A stretch of DNA of 64,000 bases from Diphasiastrum complanatum. Its lineage: Eukaryota; Streptophyta; Lycopodiopsida; Lycopodiales; Lycopodiaceae. Of the stretch, positions 47,741 through 58,654 are shown in pieces. The translations under genes were made by a program, and so were the position numbers. Under the pieces are notes generated by a model, which saw only the letters and a program-made list of their open reading frames with translations, was not told the DNA's origin and did not search any database. The DNA is taken from the NCBI GenBank assembly GCA_029204225.1, contig CM055096.1:4913766-4977765 (forward strand), in the 5' to 3' direction. Each line of letters begins with the position of its first letter. The stretch's first letter is position 1.

Positions 47741-49493
47741 GGACTACATTCATATCAAAGATATTTGGCTCATTCAATATAATCTCTAACAATTTTTTGC
47801 TTTCCCATCTTGATCTTGTTGTGCAATAGAAAAGGATCTTCAAGAAACTTCTTTGGCTTGAATCTGGTGATCAAGGGCCTAGCTACTTTCACTATTGTTC
47901 AATCATTGCATTCTTGAGCAGTTTGATTGAAGTATCAGGGTCCAAATAGTTTGAGCTTATTTTCTAAATTAACCTTTCCATATATTTTACATTCTTCTAA
48001 ATAGATTTGAAAAAATCTGATTGGATATGTAGTTCCATTATACTTAGGTATTCTCAATCTAGGTGTTTTTCTGATTATGTGGTTGATGTCCAAAATCCAT
48101 TTCGTCTTAATTCATTTCCTTAGACTGAAAATCTTTAAGATTTGTAGAGTACTGATTGGAAGACAGTTCACTAGAAAATTATTCATGACTACTCAATCTT
48201 CTCCCTAATCTAAGTACCATTCACTAACAATATTGGATTAATAGATAAGGGATTAGAATTTTCAAATGCCTATTGGACCCTACTAATGTCTAGTATCAAA
48301 AAGTTGACAGTATGTATCTCAAGATTACTCAAACAAATCACAGTAGCCTAAAAATATCTAGAGATAAAAAACAAGCTTTGTGAAGGTTACTTCTACGAAA
48401 GTTGAGTTATGTCAAGATTGGTTTCTTTTGTAAGGTTCTCAAGAAAAAAAAATAGAATTAAAATCACTAAAAACCTTCACTCTAGTTTATCTGGCCAAAA
48501 TACACAAGATTGACTACAAACTATAAACATGATAATACAATTCTAGTAGGCTTGGCAAGGGTTAATATTGAGTATTGGTACTATTTTTTACCTTGGCGAG
48601 AGTCTAGAAATGGTATTTTCAGACAACTAGCTCTCGTAAGAACCATTCTAACAAAAGTAATAGAATTTTGAGGTTCTTCTTGATTGAGGTAATTTTCAAT
48701 GAAAATTAATAATCAAGACCAACAAAGACCTTGTAGGATTGGGACATTAACAACTAACGTTCATAGATAATTTTGAAAGCTAATCACTCTATAAACAAGT
48801 TGCAATAAGGTTACTGAGATCTGAAAAGAACTTTTTATTGATTTGTAAAGGTTATTGGCTTGTCTTGTCCTTTTTGGCTATATTAATCTTTGCATGGCTT
48901 CCGAAACTGGGTAGAAACCCTCGCAAACCTCAAAGCCTAATTTGGCAATCTAGAGATAGGTGAAGGTTGGATAACCAATTAAGAGCACTTCGCTTCTTCT
49001 TTTCTATGAATTTTTACGACTTTTTTTTTAATGTTTTTGGCAATTTTTGCAAATTTTTGTGAATTGGCTGGAAAAAAAGTCTTTTCCCTTTAAACTGGAG
49101 CTACTCTGTATCATGGCAGTCCTTCCTTAAAATCGACGAGGATTAGTTCAAAGTTATTACCTCTCTTGACAAGTTTTCCACTCTTTCTTCTCCAAATTGT
49201 AGAAACTCAACATTTTTTTGACTCTCTTTTTTTTCCTAATTTTCAAGAGGATCTTAGCAATGATTCACCATCTTCCATTCCCTACTCATCAATCACAAGT
49301 GATTACAAGCAGGCAATCCAATCAAATTAGATCAAAACATCAAAATCTAACCCTAAATCACTACCAAAAGCAATTCTAACACTATTATGACAAAACCAAA
49401 ATGCCTAAATGCATGCTAACCACCATCCAACCATCACAAACATGCCAGTGAAGTGAAATAATGGCAATTCATCCCTGACAATGGTGCCAAAAT

Positions 49494-50096
49494 TGTAACA
49501 AAATCTACCCTACCCTCAAACCCTATATGCAAATAGGTTAGAGAGCTAGATTCTCCTTTCTTGTCATGCAGTAATTCATTCCCAAGGAGTAGTCAATTCA
49601 CAAGATGTTCTGCAAGCTTATAATGAAACCCTATTCACTAACAAGCACTAACCTTAAATCATCCACAAGATCAAAAGCTCACTTTTGTTCTCTCAATCTT
49701 TTCTCTCATAAAAATAGCAACAAGAAGCAAATCCAACAAATGAAAAATCTAAGAATCATTAAAAATCCAATAAATATGAGATAGATGGAGGAGAAGGAGA
49801 AGCAAGGACATCCAATGCAAAAATGGTAGACTCTTCACCTTTCTCTAAACATGAGAAATGAGGTACATTGTGCCACTATTTATAGTGGCGAGTGAGGCAT
49901 TTGGCCCTATTGGCTAGTGACCAATTTCTCCCTCCCTAAAATTGGCGGAAAACACCTTTTTCTAACTTGACTTTTAGGGCTCTAATTGATTTAATTCTTG
50001 CAATGGCCTTAAAACCATTTTTATTCCTAACTATCAAATAAAATATTAATGTGCTCATTGGGTTGGATGTAAATACATAGGGTGCTAGAACCCTCA
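49494..50096 (-). repeat. Gypsy LTR
   Basis: It is bounded by the primer site on its inner side. The outer end is set by a TGAGGGTT start that aligns with TGAGAGGG at 40019. It includes a CTATAAATAG box near 49877-49886, a likely promoter for this - strand element. Confidence 0.65.
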
Positions 50097-51007
50097 TCTA
50101 CTTTGATCTATTTACATGAATTTCTGCCAAATGCGTAATAGTAGTTTGTCCTAGCAACCAAGTTGTAGACTAAGGTAGCACTTGCTCCTCAACATCTAGT
50201 TATTTGGTGTAGGTCTTACAAAAAGACTATTCATTGAAGGATGTGCCTTGTTACATTGTTTGCCACAAGTACATGATGCAAAGAGGCAAGCATCATCACT
50301 TTTGGAGAAAAATGCATGTCAAGATTTGTGTGGAGCATGAAATTAAAGAATTGCATGTTTAAAAGGTGATATAGTAAGAAACATTTCTAAAGCCATTTTT
50401 TATGACATTATTTGTTGCAATCTTTTTTTAGAGTGAAGGGTGGTGTTGCCCACAAGAGGTGCATTTACAAGGTTGCTTGATTGTATTCTCTTCATCACGA
50501 TGTGTAACTTCAAGGTTTCTTGATTGTCAAGCATGATGTTCATGGTTTTCAATGAGCTTCTACTAAATGCATCAGCTTGATACTTCAAGTGTTACAATTT
50601 TCTCCTCCTATTTATTATGCCTAAATGTGTTTTTATTACATAGAGTAATCACTAAAAAAGAAGCATTTGATGAGCTATTTGGCTAGCGCACTGTTAGCCA
50701 AGAGGAGGCCGACCAAAAGAAGGGAAATGATGACTAATAAATCCTTCTTATTCTTAGAGATTTAGTGATGGAGTGAAGCCAAATCACTATGTGCCTCAAG
50801 TAAAAACAACTCTTAAGAAAAAAAATTCATGCAACAAAAGAGAGATAGCTAAGTGATAAAGCTCTTAACCTTAACAAGATGTTTTGAAGTCGTTAATAGG
50901 GCACCACCCAATGCCAAGAGTGTAGCTTGGCGAAGAGAGGTAGAGAGTAGAGAAATGCAAAGAGAGATGAGAAGAGAGGATGGAGGAGAGGCTATGCTTA
51001 AGTCGCG
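50097..51007. other. No supported gene; weak SINE-like patch
   Basis: The stretch 50845-50960 starts TAGCTAAGTGATAAAGCTCTT, close to the A box of a tRNA promoter, and continues into a segment that might once have held a B box. This could be a decayed tRNA-derived SINE. No B box, poly(A) tail or target duplication is clear. Confidence 0.25.
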
Positions 51008-51015
51008 TATAAATA
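51008..51015 (+). promoter_or_regulatory. TATA box upstream of a hairpin
   Basis: TATAAATA lies 30 bases before the left arm of the inverted repeat at 51045, the spacing expected between a TATA box and a transcription start. Confidence 0.45.
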
Positions 51016-51044
51016 GCCTTTGCTTCGTATTAGGTACTGGGTGA

Positions 51045-51155
51045 TGGCCATTGGGAGGGCCATTCCCATAAATAATTCAAGATCGGACATCGAGTGGGAG
51101 GCCACGAGCTGCTCGGAGACCGAATTATTTATGGTAATGGCCCTCCCAATGGCCA
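51045..51155 (+). ncRNA. Candidate hairpin transcript (small-RNA precursor-like)
   Basis: Bases 51045-51078 and 51122-51155 are reverse complements over 34 bp with a single mismatch, separated by a 43-base loop. Plant miRNA precursors and small foldback elements have such shapes. The TATA box supports a transcribed unit. Against a mature miRNA gene is the near-perfect pairing, more typical of young MIR genes or MITEs. The strand is inferred from the TATA box only. Confidence 0.35.
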
Positions 51156-51363
51156 ATACTGTGCGTAATTGAGTTTCCCTTCATTTTTGTGTTGATTTTT
51201 TTTTGTCTCGAGCACAATCAAGAGGACCGGTCATTTTTCAATAGTGTGCTACCACATGGGACGGCCATTTTGAAATTTTTTGGCATAGTAACTCAGATTT
51301 TGTATAATGTTCTTTGGGTGGCCCTCGGGATGGCCCTGGTTTCCAGAATTTTCTATTGCCAGA

Positions 51364-52581
51364 TGTTGTAAAGCTACCTTTACAAGCTTTACTTCCGGCG
51401 CCACTGGCGCCAGCTATGTCCCCGGCGCCAACGGCGCCGGCGCCGCTCTCGGCGCCACTGTGACCAGAATCCAGCCGGCGCCAAGTTCCTATGGCTGAAA
51501 ATCTTTGATCGGTTCTAGCGGAGTCCAGAGAGCTCAGATCGATGTGTAATCACCTCAAACGATCTAGGCATGATTAAAGGAAGCCTGGAGATCAATAGAA
51601 TCTAGAGAGAGAAAATGATTTTCTAGAAAGAAAAAATCCTAGAGAGAGAAAAACGTGCTTTACCAGCTTGGGTAGAGTGCTTGGTATGAGGGGGGGTGCC
51701 GAATCACACCAATACTATAGGGGAGTGTGGGTTGCGACTCAGGGCGAGCTCCAATCAAGTCTCGGCCTCCCTTGCTGGAATGTTGTCATGGCTCTCGCCT
51801 TGGCATGCTAGCGCCCCGAAGACTAGGGTCGGTCACACACTTGAACTGTAATCTTCTCAGATTTATCAATAAAGTGGAATTTTTCTCAAACTGACTCTGA
51901 TTACCTTCTGGGTTTCAGTGCTTGGTAAAAGCGCCAGTTGTAAGGCCGCTTTCAAAATTTTTAAGTTGGCACATAACTGAGGGTCGTATCTCGGGACGCC
52001 AGCGGTATGCCGTCGGGACCATTCGGTCCGTGGCACCAGCGGTATGTTGTCGGGACCATTTGGTCCAGGAACTAGTTGTCTCCATATCTGTCGTGACTTG
52101 TGGTTCTGAGTGTTCCTTGCATGAACGTGAATGGGTTAAGCTCTTGGAGAACGGGCTCTAACCTGTCGGCTGAGTTGGATGGCTTGCTTAGGTGGAAGTT
52201 ACCTGTTTATGGCTGTCCAGTCTGGCGTGGCGCCAGGTTGGCTTCCAGCGCTTGTGACGAAGCTTTCAGTTGATTAAGTTCGATGTAAGTCAGACCGCTT
52301 GCTTGGAATGGATGTTACTCATTTGTAACGAAGCTTCGAGTTGGTTAAGTTTGATGTATGTCAGGCGGCTTGCTTGAAGGGAAGTCACCCACATCAAGAC
52401 CCCCGATCTGGCATGGCGCCAGGTTAAATCTCAATGTTGGTTTTCGGAACTTCAAGTTGGTTAAGTCTGATCGTTGTTGGCGAGTTGGCTGCTTATATGT
52501 CAAGTGGGTTTGGATGGCAAGAGTTGAAGGCTGGGAAGCTAAGTCGTGGTTCCCGGCTCCCTTTGGGATGCCTGCGCTACA
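51364..52581 (+). repeat. LTR of family A (1.2 kb)
   Basis: It starts TGTTGTAAAGCTACC and ends GCGCTACA, two bases before a primer site (TGGTATCAGAGCC, 52584-52596). The first 700 bp recur inverted at 61905-62603. It contains a cluster of seven GGCGCC sites (51397-51482), a 37-bp tandem pair near 51999-52072 and diverged repeats near 52256, 52327 and 52446. An open 79-codon frame at 51922 lies wholly in the LTR and is not considered a gene. Confidence 0.75.
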
Positions 52582-52583
52582 TG

Positions 52584-52946
52584 TGGTATCAGAGCCGACT
52601 GGCCGGTCAGCTATGCGGATCTCACATAAATGGCCACGGTTTGGGGTTCATCAAGACAACTGTTGTGCAAGGTGCTGCCCATAGTGTAAGCACGGGTGCA
52701 TCCACGGTCAGGGTGGTCGGCAGAATGGGGGACTTGATGAGTCAAGGTGCTGCCCTTGAGGTGTAAGCACGGTCAGTTCTCACGGTTTGAGCCTGGCACT
52801 GTTTGTACGTAGGACAGATGAGGTAGTGTGCTGCTATTAGGTTGGTGTAAGCACGGTCTGTGCCTTGTGGGGTGCGGGGCGACATATTCGAACTGTACGG
52901 GCTAACCATTGATACAGAGATGCTGCTCGAATTCGGGTGTAAAGTG
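52584..52946 (+). mobile_element. Family A primer site and leader, cut by family B
   Basis: The primer site is at 52584-52596. The leader has three direct repeats of GTGCTGC(C)...GTGTAAGCACGG (52668, 52743, 52827). At 52947 family B LTR sequence starts. No gag or pol of family A is present. Confidence 0.65.
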
Positions 52947-53357
52947 TGAAAGATTCAACTAGTTTCATTTCATTTTGCAATATTTCCATATTTGGCATAT
53001 TGAGGCCAAAACTTGTTTTAGACTTAGAGGTTGACTTTTCAAAGTTCATTAGTCTAAATTTCATTTGAATAAACACTTTTTGAAAGTGTGGGAAAGATAG
53101 AATGCGAGTTTGAGTAGATTCAATTTGAATAAGTTGGGTACATTGAATCTAGACCCAAAATTGGTAGGGTTAGCATTTTGGTGGGAAAGCCAAGTGGCCA
53201 AAGAGGGTTTGGACCTGCTATAAAAGGATGTAACTCGTGGAGAGAGTCATCTTCTCTCTTCTCTATCTCATTTCATGCTTATACATGGTTCTCTTGGGTT
53301 CTACTATCCATTGGTGCACTATCTTGGTGATTGTTTGCAATTCTATGTGTAGAATGA
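52947..53357 (+). repeat. Family B LTR, first part, inverted relative to its body
   Basis: It starts TGTGAAAGATTCAAC and matches the - strand LTR at 63153-62701 almost base for base up to GATCTATATTTG. It then stops and directly joins copia pol that reads in the opposite direction. Confidence 0.8.
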
Positions 53358-55970
53358 TCTATATTTGTCTTGACCATCAAAGTCATTAAAAAAACTTTGT
53401 TTTCCAGATCCATTACTTGATTTTATAGCAAGATAACATCCATCCACTTGCATAGCTCCATGTACACAACAAGATCTTCCAAAAGATATTCTATTCTTCA
53501 TAAGAGATCGATACTCAAGATCCATTGCTTGGATCCACTCCTCTTCTTTCCTTGCTTGATCTACACTTGTAGGCTCATCCAAAGAGGTTAGGAAAGCAAC
53601 ATAATTTCCAGAAACTACTTGCTTACCCTTTTGATCATATGTGAGCCTTGAAGGTACTTGTCTTTCTCTTGATGTTCTCCTTGGCTTTTGACTTGATGAA
53701 GGTCCATCATCACCACCATCCAAAGTAGGATCCTTCTCATCAACATCAAGAATGTTAGAACCATCTACTTTACCATCAATCATGCTTGAAGACACCTTTG
53801 GAATGTTTCCCTCATAAAAAATGACATCTCTACCAACAATCACTTTGTTAGTAGAAGGAATGTAAACCTTGTAGGCTTTACTCACCTCACTATATCCAAC
53901 AAAAATACCTCTTCTCGGAGATGGATCCTCCTTGGTCCTATCATCAAGAGTAATGTTGACATAGCATGTGCATCCAAAGGTTCTTAGAAAGTTGACACTC
54001 GACCTCCTCTTGAATAGCATCTCAAAAGGTGTCCTTCCATCCAAAATAGCACTCGGCCACCTATTGCACAAGAAATTGGCACACAAAAAAGTTTGATCCC
54101 AAAATGGTTTGTCAAGATTAGCACTTAACCTCATAGCTTTAGCACTTTCACATAAAGTTCTATTCTTCCTTTCAGCCACTCCATTTTGTTGTGGGGTCCT
54201 TGATGTTGTATACTCCCTCTTGATCCCATGCTCATCACAAAAGGCCTTGAACTTGTTAGATATGTACTCACCACCATTGTCACCTCTCAAGCACTTGATC
54301 TTTGTGGAAAATTGGTTCTCCCTTGCATTCTTGAACTTGACAAAGACATCATACACTTCATCCTTGCTCTTTAGTAGATAGATCCAACAAAATCTACTAA
54401 AATCATCAATGAATGTTACATACATCTTAACTCCACTATTGCTAATTGTAGTAAATCCAAGAATATCCGAATGTACAAGTTGAAAAGGCTCTGTAGATCT
54501 AGAAATAGATCTAGTATAAGGTAGTCTATGTGACTTAGACAAAGCACAAGACTCGCAAACATGCTTGTCATTACTTAAGGAACTTGGAAGACCAATCACA
54601 ACCTTCTTCCTTGCCATTACCTCCAATGACTTGAAGTTGAGGTGTCCCATCCTTTTGTGCCAAACCTCTTGAATAGAAATTTGTTCCCTTGCAACACATC
54701 CAACTTGGTTAGCAATAACACAAGCATCAAGTTTGAACAACTTCCCTTGTCTTTTACCTTTTCCAATCAAGACATCCTTCCTTTTGATCAAACAAGCATC
54801 TCCATCAAACTCCACCTTGAGGCCCTTACTTAGCATTTGACTCACACTAAGCAAATTCTTGGTAATAGATGGAATAAACAAGACATCCTCCAAATGAACA
54901 TTCCTATTTGTAGAGAGAGAAATAGGAATTGTGCCAATCCCTTTGATTGCACACTCACCATCATTGGCCGTATAGATCACCCTCTTGTCATCTCCATATG
55001 CCAACAAAGAAGTGAAGTACTCTTTGTGAAAGGTCATGTGTGAACTTGCTCCACTATCAATCCACCAAGGATCTAGATCTCCATCATTAGCAAGCATACA
55101 TGAAGACATCACAAAAGCATCATCATTTGCATCTTGCACATCCAAACCATCCTCATCAAGAGTAAGATTACCTTGCTTGTCTCCTTGATCTCTCTTCTTC
55201 TTGTAGCACTCACTTGCAAAGTGTCATTTGATGCCACAATAGAAGCATTTGAGCTTTGATCCATCCTTCTTTTTGCCACTTGAAGAAGCATCCACTTGAT
55301 CTTGCCCTTTAGACCACTTGCTTTTGGTTTTGCCCTTGAATTTGCCCTTTGTAAACATAGCATCCTCTTGAAGTGTCGATGTAGATCCACCTCTTGCTTG
55401 AAGCCTATATTCCTCATTGATCAAGATCTCTTGAAGATCCATCAAACTTGGCAAAGTCTTTTGAATAGCAATACTTTGAACAATGTTAGCATGAGCATCC
55501 AACAAGCCATTAAGAATCACTTGAATAAGCTCTCCTTCCTTAATGCTTTCATCTATGCAAGCTAACTCATCATTCAATGCTTTCATTCTCAAAACAAAAG
55601 TACTTGAACTTTCTTCATTCTTTTGCAAACAAGAAAAGATTTGCCTTCTTAGAGTCAACACTCTAGAAGTAGACTTGGATTCATAAAGCTTCTTCAATGA
55701 ATTCCAAGCTTCCAAAGATGATGTGCACTTACCAACTTCCTTGAGAAGTTCATTGGTGACATTCATCTTTATCATGTGTAGAGCCTTCTTGGCCCTCTTG
55801 TCATACCTCAATTGATCTTATTGTGTTGCTGGTCTCTCCTCCAAACTTACAACAATATCCAAAATATCATTCATCTCAAGAAGTGACTCCATCCTCACTT
55901 TCCATAATGAATAGTTACTTGAGGTAAGCCTATCATTGGCTTCCAACATGACTCCAATTGAGGTTGCCAT
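53343..55970 (-). pseudogene. Copia gag-protease-integrase (family B)
   Basis: Gag starts at ATG 55970 (MATSIGVMLEANDRLTSSNY). TAA near 55820 and TGA near 55230 are the only stops before the frame ends. Gag contains ALNDELACIDESIKEGELIQ. The knuckle CFYCGIK.HFASEC carries the TGA inside it. The protease is WWIDSGASSHM. The integrase shows HKRMGHLNFKSL, CESCALSKSHRLP, VHSDILGF, LRGDNGGEY and NGVAERKNRTL. RT begins EEEWIQAMDLEYRSLMKN, but is lost after about 53450. RT catalytic and RNase H domains are missing. Confidence 0.85.
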
Positions 55971-56561
55971 GTAGCAATGACCTGATCTTCTCTTTCAACC
56001 TGTTTCAATGCACAAAGCACTCCTTTGAACAACAATAAATGCTTTCAAAAGAAATCACCAAGATTTGAAACTGTCTCACAAATTCTCTTCTAGCACTTAT
56101 CCAAGCAAATCAACACATAGAATCATGGAATCTTGATCAACCTATGATCTATCCTCAATCTAATGACTTTTGCCACTTTTTAAGATTGAAACACACTCAA
56201 ATGAGGTCCAGCAACCTCACTATCTAGAGATCCAATCAAAATTAGGGTTTTGACAAAATCACAAAAAATTGACTATTCCAAATCTACATGCAAATGCTGA
56301 AAATTTGATATGCAATCTATAAGCCACCACTTAGGCTGAACCAATGATCCAAAAATCGGCCAAATCCAGCATGTGAATTCGAAAAATGGAATTGAACAAA
56401 TATATTGACCTATTTAGTATTCTGATCTACAAAAGATCCAATCTACAAAAGCAAAAAATCCGATTTTGGTGTAGAATCCTCTCTAGCATGCTCTAGACTT
56501 GATATCTTCACCAAATCATTGATAGATCTGATTTCCTCCTTCATAACCTGAACCACAAGCT

Positions 56562-56573
56562 CTGATACCATGT
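56562..56573 (-). other. Primer-binding site of family B
   Basis: The - strand reads TGGTATCAGAGC directly after LTR end CTTTCACA, an initiator tRNA-Met type site. Confidence 0.8.
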
Positions 56574-56779
56574 GAAAGATTTCAGATCCTTAAGATCCAA
56601 TCTACTTGAATGATCTTTGGTTAGAAAGAGAAATACACTACCAATTTCACCAATGTAGAAAAATCAGCATCTACACACAATTTGAGATGCAAACACTAAT
56701 AGAACTTGATTAAACTTGAATGAAATGATTATGTATTGTTGTTGTCCGTACAAAACCAGCAAGCTACTGTATTTCACAC
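56574..56779 (-). repeat. Family B LTR, last part (U5 side)
   Basis: It ends (on the - strand) ATCTTTCACA at the primer site. Its outer 30 bases (56750-56779) match 62693-62722. The remainder of the LTR is not found to the right but in inverted form at 52947-53357. Confidence 0.7.
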
Positions 56780-57593
56780 GTGTGGATCCAATTTGGAGCT
56801 AGTCAAGAGCATCAAAGGAGAGGTAATTGGCAAAGGTGTCATGGATTTGTTTTTACAGCATATTGAAGAATCAAGTAAGGTCAAAGGAGCAGCAAGGAAG
56901 TGTTGTTCAGGTTTACTTTACTTGTTCTATCTCATGTTTGAGCAATTTCATGTGGATGTGTACAAATTGTCAAGATATGGTAAAACTAGCTACATTGGTG
57001 AGCATTGTTTTGATGTTGGATTTGTACTAGCATTCTTGGCTGATTTTGCTGATGGAAATGAAGCTATTGGAGGTTCATTATGTCACTCATCCATGGCTAA
57101 GTTCTCAAGTGTTGAGCTACTTGGTGCCAATACTTGGGGATTGTCAATTTTTGGTGAATTCATGGTCATTTTCTTGTGTCAAGTAGATCTTGAAGATGGA
57201 CTAGTGCAAACTACTTGGTTTATGGAGTCATGTGGTGCTGGATTTGCATCATTTATGTACTCACCTACTCATGGATTTCCAAGGTGTGATGGTTTCTTGT
57301 GGCAAGATGAAGATGGAGGCTCATTCATGGAGTATCATGGTGGATACAAGGCAACAAAGGACAAAGGAGGAGGAGACATGCAAGCAAAAGTTGATCACTC
57401 ACATTTATTGTTTGGTTGCTGTATTTTTCCAGAGAGTTCAGAGTTGGAAGCATGGTGGAATCATTTCATTTACATTCTATTTGCAGTTACTGGAAGAGTA
57501 GCCAATGAGGTAATACTTATTACGAATCCTAAGCTCTTCTCACATGCAAAACAATCCAAGGCTTATTTAATCCCCAAAGATTTACGTGGATGA
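56736..57593 (+). CDS. Unidentified open frame, 285 codons
   Basis: I do not recognise this protein. Its first 15 codons lie in family B LTR sequence, so the true start may be the Met near residue 31 or the frame may be accidental. The middle is rich in Cys, Phe, Gly and Met (GEHCFDVGFVLAFLADFADG, AKFSSVELLGANTWGL, WFMESCGAGFASFMYSPTHG). A Lys/Gly/Asp segment (YKATKDKGGGDMQAK) precedes the end. There is no clear signal peptide, repeat or retroelement motif. An acceptor-like TTTTTACAG lies at 56849-56857 and donor-like GAGGTAA occurs near 56820 and 57510, so it might contain exons. 858 bases without a stop in AT-rich DNA is longer than expected by chance. Confidence 0.35.
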   Translation: MLLSVQNQQATVFHTCGSNLELVKSIKGEVIGKGVMDLFLQHIEESSKVKGAARKCCSGLLYLFYLMFEQFHVDVYKLSRYGKTSYIGEHCFDVGFVLAFLADFADGNEAIGGSLCHSSMAKFSSVELLGANTWGLSIFGEFMVIFLCQVDLEDGLVQTTWFMESCGAGFASFMYSPTHGFPRCDGFLWQDEDGGSFMEYHGGYKATKDKGGGDMQAKVDHSHLLFGCCIFPESSELEAWWNHFIYILFAVTGRVANEVILITNPKLFSHAKQSKAYLIPKDLRG

Positions 57594-57822
57594 CACAAGA
57601 AAAAACCCCATGCAAAGCGTCCAACTAAGCAAAAGTTATAATTATTTCCAAGAATTTTTATTCCCGGAAATCCCAAGCAAGGGCTACACTTGACCAAAAC
57701 ATTTTTACAAGGGTTTATTGTAAAGGTTTCTAACCCTAATTCTGGGCCGCCACAGCTTCATCTCATGAAGTGTCCAGCCACAACTTAAACCATCTATTTG
57801 GAGATGATGGCTTCCTCATCGC

Positions 57823-57873
<51 letters not shown>

Positions 57874-58571
57874 GTGGGAACAGGGCTGGATCATGCCCCT
57901 TCCTCGATTCCTCAACAGCTCATTTCCATGACAAGCTACAGCTCCATGATTCACCATTATGCCAGAGGCAAATTTTACCGCCATCCTTAACTGGAAACAA
58001 TTACGTTTCATGGCAGCAACAAAACTGAAGGACGGAAAACACAACCAGTGAATCAATGCAGGTCCTCGCTCTACCACACGCGCTCTAACCCTGCTCGAGG
58101 ACAGGAAATAATACGGAAAAAACAAGTATCTGTTCTGAGATTTCACAGAGAACCTACTGTTCATGAAATCATAGTTCTTGTAAGAACATTTGCCTCGTTC
58201 AGATTCATTTCCCAGCATCCCTAGAATCTCAGAGTCACAAATAAACAGGCTTGTCTTCCATTTCCAAGAAAAAACCTTCGACTCTCAATAAGTCTTTCAG
58301 AGCTTAAACAAGCATGCATGTCTGTAAAGCCCAGAATCATTTATTTTTCTTATGCACACCTACAGATTGTTTTGCAGCATCATGCAGTATAAATCTCAAC
58401 AGGTAGGTTTGCATACACTTAAAAAGAATCGTGACTGGTAGCACTACACAACCCAGGGATTAGACAAATCTCTAACTATCACAGTTTATCTGCAGTTTTC
58501 ACATAGAAGACAGGATACAACAACTTCCTTTCTACGTTAATACCTTGCAAGTTCTTTGGAGGATTGGTTTA
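57594..58571. other. No supported gene; GA microsatellite
   Basis: 57826-57868 is a (GA)n tract. The - strand open frame crossing it is low complexity. Nothing else is recognised. Confidence 0.5.
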
Positions 58572-58654
58572 CTAACCAAAATTGTTAATCCTCTGCTCAC
58601 TTTCATCAGAATCATAACGGGATGTCTTACTTAAAGCCAGCAAATGATTCTGAC
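58572..58654 (-). CDS. Possible terminal exon of an unidentified gene
   Basis: On the - strand TTAATTGCAG (acceptor-like) is followed by an open segment QNHLLALSKTSRYDSDESEQ and a TAG at 58574-58572. The composition looks protein-like. A further segment upstream (FLEQAFND, then GTAAAG, near 58810-58780) might be another exon. No complete gene model was found, and chance is a real alternative. Confidence 0.2.

Larger units (their letters stand above)
47319..50096 (-). mobile_element. Gypsy element (-): LTR, primer site and gag remains
   Basis: The LTR at 49494-50096 (- strand TGAGGGTT...GTTACA) adjoins the primer site TTGGCACCATTGTCAGGGA (49490-49472). The gag remnant lies near 47740-47440. 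It is the same family as the + strand element at 40019. The left side abuts the copia LTR end at 47318, which may have inserted into this gypsy. No protease or later domain is visible. Confidence 0.7.

Noticed and set aside
50845-50920. A tRNA gene
   Set aside because: Only an A-box-like word is present; there is no acceptor stem, anticodon arm or B box.
51922-52161. 79-codon frame also found inverted at 61890-62072
   Set aside because: Conservation is explained by both copies lying in the same LTR family A; no evidence of coding selection.
57763-58218. 151-codon - strand frame
   Set aside because: It contains the GA/CT tract as a Ser-Leu run, and the remainder has no recognisable domain or splice context.
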